Shown piece after piece: positions 36,636-45,258 of a DNA stretch of 64,000 bases. Source of the DNA: Gottschalkiaceae bacterium SANA (lineage in GTDB: Bacteria; Bacillota; Clostridia; Tissierellales; GPF-1); the NCBI GenBank assembly GCA_036323355.1, contig AP028876.1, forward strand, positions 868,001 through 932,000, in the 5' to 3' direction. Each line of letters starts with the position of its first letter. The first letter of the stretch is position 1. The notes beneath the pieces were generated by a model that saw only the letters and a program-made list of their open reading frames with translations, searched no databases and was not told the DNA's origin. Position numbers and translations under genes: made by a program.

Positions 36636-37286
36636 CTATTGAGATAAGATTTGAAGCAGTTCAGCTACAGTACTGACGATAGCCAGCGGTCTTTCTTTCT
36701 GTAATTCCTCGACTGAACCATAACCGTAGCTAACGCCAATGGCAGGCAATCCGAATTCTTTTGCGCCGATTAGGTCGTGTTTTCGATCGCCGATCATAAC
36801 GGTAGATGCGGGATCAAATCCGTAATCATCATGAACGTGGGCGATGACATCTGCTTTTAGAGACCTGGACCCATCAAAGGTGCTGCCACCGACAAATGAA
36901 AAGTATTGGTCCAAATCAAAATGGACTAAGATACGTTTGGCATATTCTGTGGGTTTTGACGTCGCTACAAGTAGGGTATGTCCTGCTGCATGCAGGCGGT
37001 TGAGCATTTCTGGAATACCTAGATAGACCTCGTTTTCATAAAGACCTTTGTCACGGAAGTATTCGCGGTAGACTTCAATGGCTTCAAGTGAATCTTTTTC
37101 GGTGAAACCATAGAACTCCTGAAATGAATCTGTTAATGGAGGACCGATAAAGGGCTCCAAGAGATCAAGATCATTAACATGGATGCCGTAATGCTTAAGT
37201 GCGTATTGTACTGCGCTGGTAATGCCAATTTTGGGATCGGTTAAGGTACCGTCTAAATCAAAAAGAATAGTTGTATATTTCATCAT
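36636..37286 (-). CDS. HAD phosphatase, phosphoglycolate/pyrophosphatase-like
   Basis: A 216-residue HAD subfamily IA enzyme. Motif I is ILFDLDGTLTDP, motif II is LLVATSKPTEYA, the Lys lies in the GSRSLKADVIAH stretch, and motif IV is MIGDRKHDLIGAKEFG. The helical cap (SAVQYALKHYGI to YREYFRDKGL) matches Gph/PpaX-type enzymes. It is the first gene of the operon with the Crp-like regulator and deoD. Two consecutive ATG codons leave the exact start open; the second (37283) has the better spacing to GAGGTGAG. Confidence 0.9.
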   Translation of the reverse strand: MMKYTTILFDLDGTLTDPKIGITSAVQYALKHYGIHVNDLDLLEPFIGPPLTDSFQEFYGFTEKDSLEAIEVYREYFRDKGLYENEVYLGIPEMLNRLHAAGHTLLVATSKPTEYAKRILVHFDLDQYFSFVGGSTFDGSRSLKADVIAHVHDDYGFDPASTVMIGDRKHDLIGAKEFGLPAIGVSYGYGSVEELQKERPLAIVSTVAELLQILSQ

Positions 37287-37303
37287 CTCACCTCGTTATG
37301 GGT

Positions 37304-37333
37304 AGTATATCGGGTAAGGTTTCAAGGAGTCAA
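37304..37333 (-). promoter_or_regulatory. Promoter of the HAD/regulator/deoD operon
   Basis: On the minus strand TTGACT and TATACT are 18 bp apart, ending about 20 bp before the start codon. Confidence 0.65.
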
Positions 37334-37436
37334 GCCATATCAATGCTTTCAGCGATTTTTCAGTCGTTTTCAGTCGTTTTTTTTCGATTTTGACAACGGT
37401 TTGCCAACGTAAAAGTGATTGATTGGCAATAAACGC

Positions 37437-37871
37437 TTACTTAATCCTTACCAATTCAACCGTCTGAATATCCCCATCCATATTGATAACAGCGGTCAGA
37501 ACAGCATCCTTATTGGGTACGCCCGTACTAAATCGCTTGAAACGATAGACCTGCTTCATCACAACATCATCCTCAATCTTTGATCCTCCTCCTGACCCAA
37601 GATCATAGTGAATTTCAAAATGATCTAATTCGGGGGGCTTCTCCACCTCTTTCAAATAGGTCAATGTCAGTACTCCGTCTACCCGGCCGTCAAACTCTAT
37701 ACGATTCCCTTTCTCCGTGAAGAGCCACCAGCCGTTGATTCTATACTCTCCCTTCCAGGATTCTGATTCACCACGAAAAACATCGTTATGGTAGATCACA
37801 TCATAAGTTGTAACCGCATAGACACCAACAATGCAAATAACAATCAAAAGCGCAATCCAAAATCGTTTCAT
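37437..37871 (-). CDS. Membrane-anchored protein of unknown function
   Basis: A 144-residue protein with an N-terminal hydrophobic anchor (FWIALLIVICIVGVYAV) and a beta-rich extracytoplasmic part with GEYRINGWWLFTEKG and YDLGSGGGSKIEDD. ATG at 37871 is chosen because GGAGG lies 10 bases before it, just ahead of the membrane segment. It starts 26 bp after the next minus-strand gene, with which it is probably co-transcribed. No family recognised. Confidence 0.65.
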   Translation of the reverse strand: MKRFWIALLIVICIVGVYAVTTYDVIYHNDVFRGESESWKGEYRINGWWLFTEKGNRIEFDGRVDGVLTLTYLKEVEKPPELDHFEIHYDLGSGGGSKIEDDVVMKQVYRFKRFSTGVPNKDAVLTAVINMDGDIQTVELVRIK

Positions 37872-37897
37872 CCTCTTGCCACCTCCAAGCATTTTTT

Positions 37898-38824
37898 CTA
37901 TTGCGTCAAACTAATTTCATTATCCTTGTAGTGAGTGAATGCGATAGGTTCTCCGTTAAAATCCCGGGTATGTTCCTTTCCATCATAGGGAAACCAAGCG
38001 ACTTCTTTCGCGCTATATAAAACCCATTGATCATCCTGTTTTTGAAACCAATGCATATTAATCTTTGTACTGCTCATTTCGCGAATCAAATCATCATTCT
38101 CATCGTACAGATTCCAGGTACTTCGTACAAAAACATATTTGAAAAAATCCCGCTCTGAATTCATATCACTGTATACGGGCGAGAAATCTGTGGTGATTTT
38201 AACGCGTTTTACTTTTTCTCCAAAAATTAGTCCCAGTTTGTCTTCGCGCGTATAGACCTTGCCATTGATTTCGACATCAGCAACGGATTCATTTGCCATC
38301 TCCATGTTCTTGGCTAATAATTCTTCGCCAACAAACTCAGAAATTGCTGCTTGGTATTCCTCAACCGTGCCGCCCGCAAAGGCAGCATCGCCCGCGTCCA
38401 AGTATTCCTTTGTCCATGCAAGCAAATCTGGCATTTCAAGTTTTTCCGCTATTCCATGCTCTAGAAAATACATATCGAGAATTTTATAATCCCTTGACGG
38501 TGTTTTAGATATTTCCATCACCATCGTTTCTCCATTGTCATATTTAACGAGAACTAAATTTTTAATCTTCGCCGAATTACTCTTTCGCTCTCTCATTTCA
38601 GTGAGTTTATTTTCCCAATACTCGTCTGAGCGTTCCACTGCTACTTCCTTTAAAGGCTCGATTCGCTCAGTTCGCTCAGCATACTCAAGTTCATTCAAGA
38701 GGTCCATCGAATATCCTCCACTTTGAAACTCTTGGTATTCTTTTACTCCCAAAAAAATATTGACTGCTACAGAAACAACAAATAATAAAATCCATACTCT
38801 CAATTTCATACTCATATTTTTCAT
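37898..38824 (-). CDS. Membrane-anchored protein of unknown function, partner of the preceding gene
   Basis: A 308-residue protein with an N-terminal anchor (VWILLFVVSVAVNIFLGV), a charged helical stretch (EYAERTERIEPLKEVAVERS) and a mixed alpha/beta remainder rich in aromatic residues (WNLYDENDDL, HWFQKQDDQWVLYS). The ATG at 38824 has GAGGTGG upstream. The first gene of a two-gene unit on the minus strand. Function unknown. Confidence 0.65.
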   Translation of the reverse strand: MKNMSMKLRVWILLFVVSVAVNIFLGVKEYQEFQSGGYSMDLLNELEYAERTERIEPLKEVAVERSDEYWENKLTEMRERKSNSAKIKNLVLVKYDNGETMVMEISKTPSRDYKILDMYFLEHGIAEKLEMPDLLAWTKEYLDAGDAAFAGGTVEEYQAAISEFVGEELLAKNMEMANESVADVEINGKVYTREDKLGLIFGEKVKRVKITTDFSPVYSDMNSERDFFKYVFVRSTWNLYDENDDLIREMSSTKINMHWFQKQDDQWVLYSAKEVAWFPYDGKEHTRDFNGEPIAFTHYKDNEISLTQ

Positions 38825-39167
38825 TTGACCACCTCTCATTCATCTATCTTAATAATAACAGTTTGTGTTATTTTAGTCTATTTGATATTAAATAATAAAT
38901 AAGTGTCAAAATAACTTCCAAATGTTTATAAAGTATATTGGAAGGTGATTTATATCGACGTACAAATTTAGTTATTCTTTTCTTCCATTGAATCCGTGAC
39001 AGGGGTGTAGATGTTTAAACTAGCATGCAGATGGTGCAAGGAATGGAAGATGAAGTCGACAGAAAACTAAAGGTCAAGTATACTTAATCAAATGGAAATA
39101 ATGAGAAAAATCCTTATAAAAGGAACTTGGATTCAGTAATTTTTTTAAAGGTAAGAAGGGGGGTAAA
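38825..39167. other. AT-rich intergenic region with a short inverted repeat
   Basis: 343 bp between divergent genes. CTTCCAA (38915-38921) and TTGGAAG (38938-38944) form an inverted repeat with a 16-bp AT-rich spacer, a possible operator. No convincing gene or RNA was seen. GAAGGGGGG precedes the next ATG. Confidence 0.4.
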
Positions 39168-39635
39168 ATGAGAAATAAATCGATGATATTTATTGTATTA
39201 ATGGTAATTTTTGCATTTTTGGGCTTAGGTGGCAGGGTGCTTAGATATCATATAAGAGAAAATATGGAGTATAATTTCAATACAAAAATAGAAGCGAGTA
39301 AAATCATAGAACATGGTTGGATACCAAGTGATCTACCAGATGATGCAAGCAATATTTATGTTGCATATGATTTAGATGGTAATTTAAGTAATGGATATTT
39401 TTCGCTAAATGATAGTGATAAATTCGCTAAGGATAAAGATGTGTTAGACGTAGAAGTATTAAAAGAAATGGTTACTCATGAAAGTAAAAAGTTCAAGGAT
39501 GAAATTAGGATAGAAATAATTGCACAACCACACGAATATACAATTTTAAATGGCGAGGGATGTATATACGCGATAAAAGATTCTAAGATATATTTTTGGA
39601 TGAAACTAAGTTCGGAAAAATGTGATTTCTTATAG
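39168..39635 (+). CDS. Membrane-anchored small protein of unknown function, AT-rich
   Basis: A 155-residue protein with an N-terminal anchor (MIFIVLMVIFAFLGLGG). The outer part contains GWIPSDLPDDASNIYVAYDLDGN, a pattern like YbbD-head-type small proteins often found beside toxin or polymorphic loci. The codon choice is clearly more A/T-rich than in neighbouring genes, which suggests a different origin. No partner is seen within 1 kb. The function is unknown. Confidence 0.6.
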   Translation: MRNKSMIFIVLMVIFAFLGLGGRVLRYHIRENMEYNFNTKIEASKIIEHGWIPSDLPDDASNIYVAYDLDGNLSNGYFSLNDSDKFAKDKDVLDVEVLKEMVTHESKKFKDEIRIEIIAQPHEYTILNGEGCIYAIKDSKIYFWMKLSSEKCDFL

Positions 39636-39697
39636 CGTTTAAGATTTTTGTGTAAAAGCAAAGTACTGTGGAAAAATAAAGTTATCGTTTAGCTGGA

Positions 39698-39731
39698 CGA
39701 GTTATGCCGTAAAACGGATAGCTCGTTTTTG
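39698..39731 (+). terminator. Terminator after the AT-rich gene
   Basis: ACGAG/CTCGT, TAT/ATA and CCGT/ACGG helices with an AAA loop, then five T residues. There is one G-T pair and one bulge. Confidence 0.6.
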
Positions 39732-39801
39732 ATTAAACCAGTTTCTCTAGCAACTTTCCTATTTGGTGAATATATATTATAAAAGTTGGAATACAAAGAG
39801 A

Positions 39802-39835
39802 AAAGCAAAGAATAGCCGAGGCTATTCTTTGCTTT
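39802..39835 (-). terminator. Terminator overlapping the gltB stop codon
   Basis: A perfect 16-bp stem (39802-39817 with 39820-39835) with a 2-nt centre. On the minus strand it includes the last codons and stop of gltB and is followed by T residues. Confidence 0.8.
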
Positions 39836-42800
39836 CTTTGATTTTTTCCAGATAGGTGGAGGTACTGACTTTAACAAAGCTCAGTTGGGTTTGATCCCAT
39901 TGTTCCAATATTTGCTTGGCTTTTTCTGATTGCGTATACGCTTGATGATCTTCTAAATTTTTCAAGACCCAGTCGTAATCTACTTGATCCATTGCTAGAA
40001 TTTCAGCCAACTGAGGATTTATTTTTTTCTTGATTTCTTGATTAGGATCATAGAGATAAGCAATGCCTCCAGACATGCCGGCAGCAAAGTTTCTACCGAT
40101 AGACCCGAGGATTAAGACACGGCCGCCGGTCATGTACTCGCAACCATGATCGCCGATTCCTTCAACTACAGCAATGACACCTGAGTTTCGAACAGCAAAC
40201 CGTTCGCCTACTCTTCCAGCGAAATAGGCATAGCCGCTAGTTCCTCCGTAAAGGAGAGTATTTCCAGCAATGATGTTTTCCGATGCAACAAATTGAGAAG
40301 AAGCATGAGGACGAACGATTAATTTTCCACCGCTAAGTCCCTTGCCGACATAATCATTAGCATCTCCATCTAAGCGAAGGGTAACGCCCTTGGTTAAGAA
40401 AGCGCCAAAACTTTGACCAGCTGAACCTGTAAAAAAACAGCCCATGGTGTCATCAGCCAAAGGTGAATCAAATCGTCGATGGATTTCACCGCTCAGTTTT
40501 GCACCAACCGCTCGATCTGTATTTTTTATTTGTAAATGTTTTACAGTTGTTTTTTCTGAAACATCCAATTGATCCAAACGCGTAATCAAACGATCATCTA
40601 ATACGGCCTTAAGTCGATTGTGATGATGTGGCACATATTGATCTTGAATGCGGAGTGGTAGTTCTGGTCTGTGAAGAACAGGTGTTAGATCCATGCTTCG
40701 AATTTTATGGTTGCCTTCCAAATGATAATCCAAGATGTCTCCACGCGCAATCATATCCGTCATTTTCCTAAAGCCAAGGGCTGCCATCATTTCTCGAAGA
40801 TCTTCTGCAACGTATGAATAATAGGCAATGATATCTTCCGGCGTTCCGCTGTATCGGGCACGACGCTTTTCATCTTGGGTTGCGATTCCGACCGGGCAAA
40901 CATTCTTATGGCAGTTCCGGCAGAGGATACAACCGGAAGCGATCATGGCACCTGTCGTGATTCCATACTCCTCAGCACCCAATAGGGCAGCAATGAGTAC
41001 GTCACGTCCGGTTGTGATTCTGCCGTCAACCTGAATAATGACGCGGTTTCTCAAATTGTTCAAAAGTAGGGTTTGCTGGACTTCTGCAAGGCCTAATTCC
41101 CACGGCATTCCAGCATATTGCATGGAGCTGATGGAAGCTGCACCAGTACCGCCGTCGTGACCGCTGATTAGAATCACATCGGCTTGCGCCTTGGCAACCC
41201 CGGCTGCAACCGTGCCGATTCCGGCATTGGAGACCAGTTTAACATTGATCCGCGCTTTTGGATTAACATTACGAAGATCGAAGATCAATTGTGACAAGTC
41301 TTCAATGGAGTAAATGTCATGATGGGGTGGCGGTGAAATTAAATCGATGCCCGGCAAAGCGTGGCGAACTTTCCCAATTTCTTGGGTGACCTTCTTGCCA
41401 GGTAAGTGACCGCCTTCACCTGGTTTTGCACCTTGTGCCATCTTAATTTGTAGCTCTTTAGCGTGAACCAAATAATCAGTTGTAACACCAAATCGCCCAG
41501 AAGCGATCTGTTTGGATTGACTAATTCTCCAATCTCCATTTTCATCTGGCTTGAATCGGGCAGGATCTTCTCCACCTTCACCAGAAGAGCTCATAGCACC
41601 TATGCGGTTCATGGCAATGGCCATGGTTTCGTGTGCTTCTCTGGAGATCGAGCCAAAGCTCATGGCGCCGGTTGTAAAGCGTTTCATAATGGATTCAGCA
41701 GATTCTACTTCCTCAAGTGGCACTGGGGTCCGTTCTTGAAAATGGAAGAGATCACGAATTTTCACCGTGGGATGGTAGGCTGCCTTGTCTTTCGCATACT
41801 CTCGATAGAGGGCATAGTCCCTGGTACGGATCGCTTTTTGCAGTTTCTTCACGGCCTGAGAATTCAGGCTGTGAAATTCGCCGCCTTTAGAAGGAAAGAG
41901 ATCCCCGCCCTTGTCGATAAAGGTATTTGATTCGGGGTCAAAGGCCTTTTTATGACGAAGTTGTACTTCCTTGGCAATGGTGCCTAGTCCCATGCCTTCT
42001 AATCGAGTTGGCGTGCCAGTGAAATATTCATCTACAACATTTTGACGAATGCCGACAACCTCGAAGATCTGAGCACTATTGTAGCTTTGAAGAGTCGAGA
42101 TTCCCATTTTTGCTAAAATTTTCAGTAAGCCTGCATCCATAGCTTTGAGGTAATTCTTAGTTGCCAACTTGTGATCAGTCAGACCTTTAACTGCTTGAGA
42201 ATCGACTAGATCATGGATGACTTCGAAGGCCATATATGGATTGACTGCCTTGGCCCCATATCCCAACAGTAAAGCAATTTGAAAAACATCACGGCAATCC
42301 CCTGCCTCAACAATAATATCAACTCGGGTTCGCAATTTTTCACGAATCAGAAAATGGTGAAGGGCACTGACTGCTAGAAGGCTTGGAATTGGTGCATCGT
42401 AACGATCAACGTTTCGGTCACTGAGAATCAGCAAGTTTGCACCTGACAAGATATTTTCTTTGGCCCGCATAAAGAGGTTGTCCAGGGCCTCTTTCAATCG
42501 ATCTTCCCCGCCGTCTACCGGGAAGGTGATAGGGAGGCGTACCGCTTTAAAGTCCTCTGAGTAAAGATTTTCGAGTTTTGCAAATTCTTGATTTCTAAGA
42601 ATTGGAGATCTGATTTCGATATATTTGACGCTCTTGTTGATTTCGATGACATCGAGTGAAGCGCCATGTTTTCCAATGTACTGTCGAAGACTCATGGCGG
42701 ATCGCTCTTGGATGGAGTCGATCGGTGGATTGGTTACCTGGGCAAAGGATTGTTTAAAATAGCTAAACAGCATTTGTGGACGATCGGACATAACCGCAAG

Positions 42801-44306
42801 GGGAATGTCGGAACCCATTGCACCAACAGGCTCTTTTCCATCTCGCGCCATAGGCGTTAAAATAAACTTAAGCTCTTCTTCGGTATAGCCAAATAGAATT
42901 TCTCTTTGCAATAAAATTCGCTGATTCATAAAAGGGCGGTCTAAGCCTTTTGGAAGATCAGGAATGGTTTGTTTGTTTCTTGTAATCCAATCTGAATAGG
43001 CATATTTCTCGGCTTCTTTTTCTTTGATGTTTTTATCGGTTGTGATTTGACCTTTGATCAAATCACAAACCATTATCTCGCCAGGTTTAAGCTTGCCTCT
43101 GCGTTCTACATTGGCGGGATCGACTGACAACACACCCGTTTCAGATGCGACAACTAGCCGTTGATCTTTGGTCAAGGTATAGCGGAGAGGTCGAAGGCCG
43201 TTTCGATCTAGATGAGCGGCGATCTTTTCACCATCGGTCAGAATGATAGCAGCAGGGCCATCCCAGGGTTCAAAAATACGCGCATAGTATTCATAGAAAG
43301 CACGTACTTCTGGACTGAGTTGATCATTTGCTTGCCAGTTCTCTGGCATCATAATCATTAGAATCTGCTCAATAGGGAGCTGATGAATATAAAATAATTC
43401 AAAGAGATTATCTAGGCTGGCTGAATCACTGCTTCCTTTTTCAATGATGGGTAAAAGCTTTTTAAAGTCATCACCGTATCTTTCTGAAGTCAAAACACCC
43501 TCACGAGCATTCATACGATTGACATTGCCTCGAATGGTATTAATCTCACCATTATGTGCAATATAGCGGAATGGATGCGCTAACTTCCACGATGGGAAGG
43601 TATTGGTTGAATAGCGTTCATGAACGATTGTAAATGAGCTTTTAAAAAGTGGATGTTGCAAGTCAAGGTAGAATTGATCCAATCGGATTCCTAAAATCTG
43701 CCCCTTGTAGAGTAAGGTTTGATCCGAGAGGCTACAGACATAAAAATATCCGGTATCTGGTTTTTCATTTAAAATTGCTTGTACGCGCTTTCGTACCAAA
43801 TACAGTTTTTCGCGGAATTTTTGGGTAGAATATTGTCCCTTTTGTACAAATACCTGTGAGATGACGGGACGTGTTGCTCGTGCCCATTTACCGCATTGGG
43901 CTTCGTTGACGGGCACTTCTCGCCAGACGGCGAATCCTAAGTCCTCTTCTCTGAGGATACGTTCAAATACACCTTCACAATATAATCGAAGGTGTGGTTC
44001 TCGCGGCAAGAAGATCATGCCGACGGCATAATCACCAGCTTCAGGAAGAGTGGCGCCTTGTTTGCTTAACTGAGATTTAAAGAAGCTGTGGGGAATCTTG
44101 ACCATCATTCCTGCGCCGTCCCCGGTGTCTTTATCGGCTCCAACGGCGCCTCTATGTTTCATGTTCTTTAGTAAGGTAAGACCGTCTTCAATGATTTGTC
44201 TTGATGGATGTCCTTGTGTGTGACACACGAAACCAACACCACAAGCATCTTTTTCAAATAGCGGATCATAAAGCCCTTGTTTGGTGGGATAAGCTAAGGT
44301 TCCCAT
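39822..44306 (-). CDS. gltB: Glutamate synthase large subunit (no small subunit adjacent)
   Basis: A 1494-residue cytoplasmic enzyme that turns glutamine plus 2-oxoglutarate into two glutamates. Residues 1-21 are a propeptide; Cys22 (KDACGVGFVCH) becomes the N-terminal nucleophile of the class II glutaminase domain. A central domain, the FMN-binding synthase domain (GAKPGEGGHLPG, SGHDGGTGA) and a C-terminal beta-helix follow. The [3Fe-4S] segment is CILCRNCHKNVCPVG, with one Cys more than the usual GC...CH...CPVG spacing. No gltD is next to it, so electrons must come from a distant small subunit or ferredoxin. ATG 44306 has AAGGAG nine bases before it. A 237-nt leader with a stable hairpin precedes the gene. 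Confidence 0.97.
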   Translation of the reverse strand: MGTLAYPTKQGLYDPLFEKDACGVGFVCHTQGHPSRQIIEDGLTLLKNMKHRGAVGADKDTGDGAGMMVKIPHSFFKSQLSKQGATLPEAGDYAVGMIFLPREPHLRLYCEGVFERILREEDLGFAVWREVPVNEAQCGKWARATRPVISQVFVQKGQYSTQKFREKLYLVRKRVQAILNEKPDTGYFYVCSLSDQTLLYKGQILGIRLDQFYLDLQHPLFKSSFTIVHERYSTNTFPSWKLAHPFRYIAHNGEINTIRGNVNRMNAREGVLTSERYGDDFKKLLPIIEKGSSDSASLDNLFELFYIHQLPIEQILMIMMPENWQANDQLSPEVRAFYEYYARIFEPWDGPAAIILTDGEKIAAHLDRNGLRPLRYTLTKDQRLVVASETGVLSVDPANVERRGKLKPGEIMVCDLIKGQITTDKNIKEKEAEKYAYSDWITRNKQTIPDLPKGLDRPFMNQRILLQREILFGYTEEELKFILTPMARDGKEPVGAMGSDIPLAVMSDRPQMLFSYFKQSFAQVTNPPIDSIQERSAMSLRQYIGKHGASLDVIEINKSVKYIEIRSPILRNQEFAKLENLYSEDFKAVRLPITFPVDGGEDRLKEALDNLFMRAKENILSGANLLILSDRNVDRYDAPIPSLLAVSALHHFLIREKLRTRVDIIVEAGDCRDVFQIALLLGYGAKAVNPYMAFEVIHDLVDSQAVKGLTDHKLATKNYLKAMDAGLLKILAKMGISTLQSYNSAQIFEVVGIRQNVVDEYFTGTPTRLEGMGLGTIAKEVQLRHKKAFDPESNTFIDKGGDLFPSKGGEFHSLNSQAVKKLQKAIRTRDYALYREYAKDKAAYHPTVKIRDLFHFQERTPVPLEEVESAESIMKRFTTGAMSFGSISREAHETMAIAMNRIGAMSSSGEGGEDPARFKPDENGDWRISQSKQIASGRFGVTTDYLVHAKELQIKMAQGAKPGEGGHLPGKKVTQEIGKVRHALPGIDLISPPPHHDIYSIEDLSQLIFDLRNVNPKARINVKLVSNAGIGTVAAGVAKAQADVILISGHDGGTGAASISSMQYAGMPWELGLAEVQQTLLLNNLRNRVIIQVDGRITTGRDVLIAALLGAEEYGITTGAMIASGCILCRNCHKNVCPVGIATQDEKRRARYSGTPEDIIAYYSYVAEDLREMMAALGFRKMTDMIARGDILDYHLEGNHKIRSMDLTPVLHRPELPLRIQDQYVPHHHNRLKAVLDDRLITRLDQLDVSEKTTVKHLQIKNTDRAVGAKLSGEIHRRFDSPLADDTMGCFFTGSAGQSFGAFLTKGVTLRLDGDANDYVGKGLSGGKLIVRPHASSQFVASENIIAGNTLLYGGTSGYAYFAGRVGERFAVRNSGVIAVVEGIGDHGCEYMTGGRVLILGSIGRNFAAGMSGGIAYLYDPNQEIKKKINPQLAEILAMDQVDYDWVLKNLEDHQAYTQSEKAKQILEQWDQTQLSFVKVSTSTYLEKIKESKE

Positions 44307-44543
44307 TCGAATCAACTCCTTTCAGATAGAATCCTGCATGACGACAATTCGATTATGTAGGCGAAAATTGCATGCATGATTAATAGATATGGTTATCTTG
44401 GTTCCTGGATCATAGAAACGATACGAGTTACTGACATGCGAAGATTTACATGTTCTTTAACTCGACTTCAATGAAATAATTTAAGAAATTTAATAAGAAA
44501 AGTGGCCGAAAACAAGAACGGGTTTCGGCCAACAAGTGAGTTG
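44307..44543 (-). promoter_or_regulatory. Long gltB leader with stable hairpin (possible attenuator)
   Basis: From the predicted start near 44543 the mRNA leader is about 237 nt. At 44504-44530, GGCCGAAA and TTTCGGCC form a strong stem near the 5' end, followed on the minus strand by a pyrimidine-rich stretch (ACTTTTCTTATT) resembling a weak terminator. No T-box or named riboswitch motif was recognised. Nothing else gene-like is seen in the 373 bp between gltB and the exonuclease gene. Confidence 0.45.
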
Positions 44544-44549
44544 TTACAT

Positions 44550-44578
44550 ATTTTATATAATTCGAAACGAGTTGTCAA
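44550..44578 (-). promoter_or_regulatory. Consensus sigma-A promoter of gltB
   Basis: On the minus strand a perfect TTGACA and TAAAAT are 17 bp apart. Confidence 0.8.
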
Positions 44579-44651
44579 CCCATAGCGGATACTTGTATGT
44601 CATTGGAAAACATTTTCAGAGAACTTTTTTTCTATATTTTCAGACAATTTT

Positions 44652-44660
44652 TGGTATAAT
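44652..44660 (+). promoter_or_regulatory. Extended -10 promoter of the exonuclease/GNAT-Nudix operon
   Basis: TGGTATAAT lies 20 bp before the ATG. Two direct copies of ATTTTCAGA (about 44612 and 44637), 25 bp apart, lie just upstream and could be a regulator site. Confidence 0.55.
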
Positions 44661-44679
44661 TAAATGATAGGAGGATGAC

Positions 44680-45258
44680 ATGAAGACGATTATTTTTGAT
44701 ACGGAAACAACAGACTTAAAGCCTGGACGTATTTGCCAATTGACCTATGTGATTATAAATGAGGGCCGTAGTATAGGAAAGAATTTCTTTTTTTCTGTAG
44801 ATTTTGTTTCTCCAAGTGCAGAGGCGGTTCATGGATTTAGCGTAAAACAGTTGGAAAAATTGTCTGATGGACGGCGTTTTTTTTCCTTTGCACAAGAGAT
44901 TTACAATGATTTTTGCCATGCGGCAATCGTTGGTCACAACGTAGATTTTGATATCTCCTTTATGAAATCAGAAATGGACAATGCGGGATTTGAGTTTTCG
45001 TATGCTTGTAAGATCGATACGATGAAAGAGTTTGCTCCCTATTGTCAATTGCCCCATTATAAGTACGCATATAAATTTCCAAAACTTACCGAGCTGATGA
45101 CATGTCTTGATATTTCAGAAGCAGAGATTGAGAAGACTGCAGTCAGTTTATTTGGCAATCAAGGACAGGGCTTCCATGATGCGCGCTACGATGTTGCGGC
45201 TACCACGCTCGCTTATTACAAGCGGCAGGCATTGTTGGAGAAGGTTGATGATTGCTAA
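44680..45258 (+). CDS. DEDDh 3'-5' exonuclease (DnaQ-like)
   Basis: A 192-residue exonuclease. Motif ExoI is IIFDTETTDLKPG, ExoII is VGHNVDFDISF, and ExoIII is GFHDARYDVAAT, giving the Asp-Glu-Asp-Asp-His set. It is a stand-alone domain, not fused to a polymerase or helicase, so it may be a proofreading subunit or an RNA/DNA trimming enzyme. It overlaps the next gene by 11 bp, so the two are translationally coupled. AGGAGG precedes the ATG. Confidence 0.92.
   Translation: MKTIIFDTETTDLKPGRICQLTYVIINEGRSIGKNFFFSVDFVSPSAEAVHGFSVKQLEKLSDGRRFFSFAQEIYNDFCHAAIVGHNVDFDISFMKSEMDNAGFEFSYACKIDTMKEFAPYCQLPHYKYAYKFPKLTELMTCLDISEAEIEKTAVSLFGNQGQGFHDARYDVAATTLAYYKRQALLEKVDDC

Noticed and set aside
37350-37392. 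Short repeats TTTTCAGTCG as a possible CRISPR or regulatory array
   Set aside because: Only two exact copies of about 10 bp with no spacers; simple low-complexity DNA.
44307-44543. T-box or known glutamine/amino-acid riboswitch before gltB
   Set aside because: No T-box antiterminator core or other named motif was recognised; only a hairpin and pyrimidine tract are seen.
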